Assembly (NCBI GenBank): GCA_023458215.1
Contig: JAEXAJ010000026.1
Location: forward strand, 1 to 36,323
From: Bacteroidota bacterium
GTDB taxonomy: Bacteria > Bacteroidota > Bacteroidia > Bacteroidales > Bacteroidaceae
DNA: 36,323 nucleotides
Direction of reading: 5' to 3'
The translations under genes were made by a program, and so were the position numbers. Under the pieces are notes generated by a model. That model did not search any database. It saw only the letters and a list, made by a program, of their open reading frames with translations, and was not told the origin of the DNA. This document shows, one piece after another, positions 32,991-36,323 of the stretch; within the stretch, counting starts at the first letter, position 1; each line of letters starts with the position of its first letter.

Positions 32991-33632
32991 ATGGATGTAA
33001 AGATATTAATGGCAACTCCCGTCTTCCTTCACTTGAGTCAGGAAAAGCTACAAACTTTTATTGATAGTGCCACACATGGGCTACGCAGTTATGCTGCTCA
33101 CGATTTCATTGCTATGCAAGGCGATCCCTGTCGTTCCCTCTATCTACTCTACAGCGGTCAGGTACAAACAGTGATGTCCGGCCCCGATGGCAAACAAGTA
33201 GTCATGGCCGATCTCAAAGCTCCCGTATTGTTGGCTCCTGCGTTTGTTTTCGCTACCAATAATCGGTTCCCTGTAAGCGTTACTGCCGTTACTCCTTGCG
33301 AAGTCCTCATTATTAATAAAGAGGACTTTATGGAACTTATGCGGCGCGAACCTATTGTGATGCAGAATTTCATGCGCATCATTTCCGACCGTAGTTTTCA
33401 GCTCACCCATAAGGTTAGCGATTTTGCTCTCCATAGTCTGAAAGGACGTGTAGCTGCATACCTATACCAGTGGGGGGCTATTAGCAATCAAAATGATGTG
33501 GCGGCTCGAATGGGAGTAGCCCGTCCGTCACTTTCGCGTGTATTGGCCGAATTGGCTGCTGAAGGATGTATTGCCTTCGAAAAACGAAAGATCATCATCG
33601 TGAATCACGAGTATTTGGAAAAGTATTTATAA
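32991..33632 (+). CDS. Crp/Fnr family regulator, HcpR-like
   Basis: This 213-aa protein has an N-terminal cyclic-nucleotide-binding-like beta-barrel (FIAMQGDPCRSLYLLYSGQVQTV at about residues 40-62), a dimerisation helix (PIVMQNFMRIISDRSFQLTHKV), and a C-terminal winged helix-turn-helix (NQNDVAARMGVARPSLSRVLAELAAEGCI). It lacks the clustered N-terminal cysteines of Fe-S FNR, so it does not sense oxygen that way. Position next to hcp suggests an HcpR-type nitrosative-stress regulator; in Porphyromonas gingivalis HcpR is a heme-dependent NO sensor controlling hcp. ric starts 20 bp downstream, probably co-transcribed. Confidence 0.88.
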   Translation: MDVKILMATPVFLHLSQEKLQTFIDSATHGLRSYAAHDFIAMQGDPCRSLYLLYSGQVQTVMSGPDGKQVVMADLKAPVLLAPAFVFATNNRFPVSVTAVTPCEVLIINKEDFMELMRREPIVMQNFMRIISDRSFQLTHKVSDFALHSLKGRVAAYLYQWGAISNQNDVAARMGVARPSLSRVLAELAAEGCIAFEKRKIIIVNHEYLEKYL

Positions 33633-33652
33633 ACCCTTAATAAATAAAAGTA

Positions 33653-34384
33653 ATGAAGAATTTTAGTGAAATGACCGTTGGCGAAATTGTAGCCGATAAC
33701 TTTAAGTATGCATGGGTGTTCAATCGTCATAAGATAGATTTCTGCTGCAATGGTTCTATTCCGTTGTCCGAAGCCTGTAAGCAAGTCGGTGTCAGCATGG
33801 AGGCTGTGCTCGAAGAGTTGAATGACTGCATAGTCGGACAAAATTCCGGTACACCTGACTATAAAAGTTGGCCTACCGATTTGTTGTCGGACTACATTTT
33901 GAAATTCCACCATCGTAATATCCGTACACAAGGAGCCGAGATTGTACAATTGCTGGACAAAATTTGCGAAGTACATGGCGACAACCATCCCGAGCTTTAC
34001 GAGGTACAAGAACTCTTTGCACAATCCCTTGTCGATCTTGACAATCATCTTCAGAAGGAAGAGAGGGTACTTTTCCCTTATATTTACGAGCTATGCAATT
34101 CACAGACCAACGGTGCACCCATTCCCTGTTTCCACTGTGGAAGCATAGAGAGCCCCATTGCTGTGATGATGGCTGAGCACGATACCGAAGGCGAGCGCTA
34201 TCGTCAAATTGCACAACTTACAAACGATTATACTGTTCCTGTTGATGGTTGCAATACCTACCGCCTGGCTTTGGACAAGCTGAAAGCTTTTGAAGAGGCT
34301 TTGCATGAGCATATTCATTTGGAGAACAATATCGTCTTTCCGCGTGCAGTAGAGATGGAGGAGCAACTACGTTGTCAAAGGTGA
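33653..34384 (+). CDS. ric: Iron-sulfur cluster repair di-iron protein RIC/ScdA
   Basis: This 243-aa protein is of the YtfE/ScdA/RIC family, which repairs Fe-S clusters damaged by nitric oxide or oxidation. The N-terminal ScdA_N domain holds the conserved F30-C-C pair (IDFCCNG). The hemerythrin-like four-helix bundle supplies iron ligands in KFHHRNIR, DNHLQKEERVLFPYI, MAEHDTEGERY and LHEHIHLENNIVFPRAVEME. Length is normal. It forms an operon with the preceding Crp/Fnr-like regulator, and with hcp across the divergent promoter makes a compact nitrosative-stress module. Confidence 0.94.
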   Translation: MKNFSEMTVGEIVADNFKYAWVFNRHKIDFCCNGSIPLSEACKQVGVSMEAVLEELNDCIVGQNSGTPDYKSWPTDLLSDYILKFHHRNIRTQGAEIVQLLDKICEVHGDNHPELYEVQELFAQSLVDLDNHLQKEERVLFPYIYELCNSQTNGAPIPCFHCGSIESPIAVMMAEHDTEGERYRQIAQLTNDYTVPVDGCNTYRLALDKLKAFEEALHEHIHLENNIVFPRAVEMEEQLRCQR

Positions 34385-34393
34385 GGTATGGAG

Positions 34394-34459
34394 CAAAAAA
34401 AAGGAGTACCGCTGTACTCCAACCTTTGTTAACCTTAAATCTAATACTATGAAAAACAC
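34394..34459 (-). ncRNA. Predicted short RNA with own promoter and terminator
   Basis: On the minus strand a consensus promoter (TTTG 34494-34491, 19 bp, TATCTTTG 34471-34464) predicts a start near 34458. About 40 nt later a perfect 7-bp hairpin (34420-34403) and eight T residues form an intrinsic terminator. The product would be about 60-65 nt with no reading frame. Its middle, TAGTATTAGATTTAAGGTTA, followed by ACAAAGG, is a sequence I recall, unverified, as recurring in Bacteroides intergenic regions. It is antisense to the 3' flank of ric. It could be a trans-acting sRNA or an attenuated transcript. Confidence 0.6.
34395..34420 (-). terminator. Intrinsic terminator of the short RNA
   Basis: Read on the minus strand, GGAGTAC, loop AGCG, GTACTCC, then eight T. 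Stem arms are 34414-34420 and 34403-34409. It lies 19 bp past the ric stop, so it may also help end the ric transcript, although on that strand the following sequence (AACCTTTG) is not a T-tract. Confidence 0.82.
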
Positions 34460-34463
34460 ATTG

Positions 34464-34494
34464 CAAAGATACGGACTTCTGACATATCTGCAAA
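34464..34494 (-). promoter_or_regulatory. Consensus promoter of the short RNA
   Basis: Minus-strand TTTG (34494-34491) and TATCTTTG (34471-34464) are separated by exactly 19 bp, one of only two full-consensus -33/-7 pairs I see in the window. Confidence 0.8.
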
Positions 34495-34602
34495 TTATCC
34501 AAAGAAAAAAGTATGTTTTATAACACTTATTAGATTTTATATCTTCTGTTTATAACTTTGTTAACCAAAAAGGTTTAATAATATGTATCTTCTTTCGGGG
34601 AA

Positions 34603-36270
34603 TTATCCTTTAGCTTCTTGATACATAAACCTCTTAATACTCTTCTTTGCCGTCTTTTCAAACTCTTCGAAGTGTATTTTCACTTTGCTGATTTGACAAT
34701 ATGCAGGTAATTGTTGGTTGAGCTCATTGCGATTCTCTTCCATGGCTTTCACAATATCTGTTTGTTGAAGGCCATGAGCAAACGCATCGTCAAAATCGGG
34801 ATAAATGAGGGCTACAAGCTTTTCATGTTGTAGTACAATTAATGATTCGGCTACGTAGGGCATGTTGTTCAGCTTGCTTTCTATTTCTTCGGGGTAGATG
34901 TTTTGTCCGCTGGAAGTAAGCAGCATGTTTTTGCTGCGACCACGCACGACAACATATCCGTCAGCATCCATGGTGGCGAGATCTCCGGTGTGGAGCCAGC
35001 CATTGATATCGATAATTTGAGAAGTTGCTTCCTCGTTTTTATAGTAACCCAGCATAAGATTAGCACCCTTACAAATGATTTCACCGGCAATATTCTCAGG
35101 GTCAGGAGATGCTATTTTAACTTCCATGCGCGAAGTAGCCTTGCCGCAGGATGCAAGTTTCAGAGTCTCCCAACGGCTGGAGCAAATAATCGGGCCACAT
35201 TCCGTCATGCCGTATGCAATGGTGTAGGGGAATCCTATTTGTTTTAGGAAACGTTCTACATCGGCATTGAAAGGAGCACCGCCAATGATGATTTCATCGA
35301 AGTTACTGCCAAAGATTTCCATAGCCTCTTTGCGGGCAGCAGCTTTTATCTTGTCGTTGATAATGGGGACGCGGAGCAACAGTTTCCCGATTTTGTTATC
35401 CACACGGGGAAGAATATTCTTTTTGATAATCTTTTCTACAATCAATGGCACACATGATATAACGCGTGGCTTGATTTCAGAGAAGGATTGTGCAATAATC
35501 TTCGGCGAAGGCATGCGGGTTAGGAAATAGATATGCGCGCCGGCAGAGAAACCATATAAGAAATCGTATACCATACCGAAGACATGGCCCAAGGGCAGCA
35601 TCGATACAATGTGATCGCCTTGACGAACAGGCAGCATCTCGTGGCAGTAAGCAATGTTTGACCATAGACTGCGATGGGGTAGCATCACCCCTTTTGAATA
35701 TCCCGTTGTGCCGGAGGTATAGTTGATGATCACTAATTCTTCAGGAGATTGTTCCTTGCGGTAGCGGATATGCTCCTTGCGGAAGTTCTTTGGATAGCGT
35801 CCGCCATAAATGGCGTTGCGATGATCAAAGGCTTCCAGCAGACGCTCATTCCGGCAAACGACAGGGGTAAAGTCTGTTAACAATACAATCCCCATCAGTA
35901 GGGGCATCGCGTCTTCGTTGAGATTTTCCCATGCCTGATCGCCTACAAACAGTAATTTGGCTTCGGAGTGGTTGACGATGTTATGAATATTGTCCGCTTT
36001 GAACTCGTGCAGAATGGGGACAATGACTGCGCCGTATGTGATAGTGGCGAGGAAAGTAACTGCCCAATGTGCACTGTTACGTCCGCAGACAGCTATTTTG
36101 TCACCGGGTTTGATTCCGGCACTTTCCAATACGATATGGAATTTAGCTATCTTTCTTGCTACGTCTTTGTATTGTAAAGTGATTCCTTTGTAGTCGGTCA
36201 GGGCATCACAGTCCCAATTTTGAATTATACTTTGTTCTATATAATCAATGAACCCTTGTTGTTGTTCCAT
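34603..36270 (-). CDS. Long-chain acyl-CoA ligase-like AMP-binding enzyme
   Basis: This 555-aa adenylate-forming enzyme activates a carboxylic acid, probably a fatty acid, with ATP and CoA. Motifs: IINYTSGTTGYSKGVMLPH (P-loop), MLPLGHVFGMVYDFLYG, AYGMTECGPIICSS, WLHTGDLATMDADGYVVVRGRSKNMLLTSSGQNIYPEEIE, and the C-terminal lysine region TAKKSIKRF. I start at ATG 36270, because the frame's earlier start at 36285 is a GTG only about 9 nt from the predicted transcription start. It is shorter than the roughly 600-residue FadD15-type ligases but complete. Substrate chain length is not readable. Confidence 0.88.
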   Translation of the reverse strand: MEQQQGFIDYIEQSIIQNWDCDALTDYKGITLQYKDVARKIAKFHIVLESAGIKPGDKIAVCGRNSAHWAVTFLATITYGAVIVPILHEFKADNIHNIVNHSEAKLLFVGDQAWENLNEDAMPLLMGIVLLTDFTPVVCRNERLLEAFDHRNAIYGGRYPKNFRKEHIRYRKEQSPEELVIINYTSGTTGYSKGVMLPHRSLWSNIAYCHEMLPVRQGDHIVSMLPLGHVFGMVYDFLYGFSAGAHIYFLTRMPSPKIIAQSFSEIKPRVISCVPLIVEKIIKKNILPRVDNKIGKLLLRVPIINDKIKAAARKEAMEIFGSNFDEIIIGGAPFNADVERFLKQIGFPYTIAYGMTECGPIICSSRWETLKLASCGKATSRMEVKIASPDPENIAGEIICKGANLMLGYYKNEEATSQIIDINGWLHTGDLATMDADGYVVVRGRSKNMLLTSSGQNIYPEEIESKLNNMPYVAESLIVLQHEKLVALIYPDFDDAFAHGLQQTDIVKAMEENRNELNQQLPAYCQISKVKIHFEEFEKTAKKSIKRFMYQEAKG

Positions 36271-36300
36271 TCGTATTTTGCACACTTTAGTTAAAACCGT

Positions 36301-36308
36301 GCAAATAT
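36301..36308 (-). promoter_or_regulatory. -7 box of the acyl-CoA ligase gene
   Basis: Minus-strand TATATTTG matches TAnnTTTG. The expected start is near 36294, about 24 nt before the ATG. The -33 element would lie outside the window. Confidence 0.6.
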
Positions 36309-36323
36309 AGGGCTTATACTAAT

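Noticed and set aside
34450..34522. Short plus-strand ORF starting ATGAAAAACACATTGC after the ric terminator
   Set aside because: It lies exactly antisense to the predicted sRNA promoter and has no promoter of its own; the ATG is most simply part of the sRNA transcription unit.
1..36323. tRNA or rRNA genes
   Set aside because: I saw no cloverleaf-like or rRNA-like sequence in the non-coding gaps.

Overview
The window is chromosomal DNA from a Bacteroides-type gut anaerobe. The signs are an UpxY/UpxZ pair at the head of a capsular polysaccharide locus, a SusC/SusD pair, an Hcp-type anaerobic nitrosative-stress cluster, and several promoters with the Bacteroidetes -7 box TAnnTTTG, some with a TTTG -33 box 19-20 bp upstream. 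I cannot name the species from the sequence alone.

Region 1 (1-16811, + strand) is a complete-looking capsular polysaccharide (CPS) operon. A structured leader precedes upxY (NusG-like antiterminator) and upxZ (UpxY antagonist). A strongly AT-rich cargo follows. It holds a WecC/WecB pair that would make UDP-ManNAcA, two hexapeptide acetyltransferases, a Wzx flippase, a pyruvyl transferase, a Wzy polymerase, three glycosyltransferases, a PaaK/CapK-like adenylate-forming enzyme and a heparinase II/III-like protein. Two genes typical of the conserved 3' end close the operon: an NAD-dependent sugar epimerase/reductase and a WecA/WbpL-like initiating phosphoglycosyltransferase. The predicted product is a Wzx/Wzy polysaccharide with ManNAcA, pyruvate and O-acetyl groups.

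Region 2 (16812-17985): a protein-kinase-like gene of the type found in mobile-element polyvalent proteins sits, with its own strong promoter, between two diverged copies of the 3' end of the wecA-like gene. It looks like an insertion into the tail of the CPS operon.

Region 3 (18031-23963, + strand): an enzyme-less SusC/SusD pair with an intrinsic terminator, then a membrane acyltransferase of family 3.

Region 4 (24042-27944, - strand): Hsp20, an AlaX-like tRNA-editing protein, a GxxExxY (PD-(D/E)xK-like) gene bracketed by inverted repeats built from 8-bp units, a thioredoxin-fold protein that lacks CxxC, and a DUF169-GNAT fusion.

Region 5 (28104-31157): a TonB-dependent/OMP_b-brl_3 receptor, followed by about 630 bp of stacked palindromes. 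These include a perfect 26-bp inverted repeat whose arm is identical to one end of the GxxExxY unit.

Region 6 (31158-36323): a nitrosative-stress module with hcp (-) divergent from a Crp/Fnr regulator and ric (+), each promoter carrying a similar dyad about 43 bp upstream of its predicted start. After it come a predicted short RNA with its own promoter and terminator (-), and a long-chain acyl-CoA ligase (-).

The best candidates for something undescribed are the GxxExxY repeat unit with its palindromic solo relative, the kinase cassette inserted at the CPS operon end, and the short RNA at about 34.4 kb.
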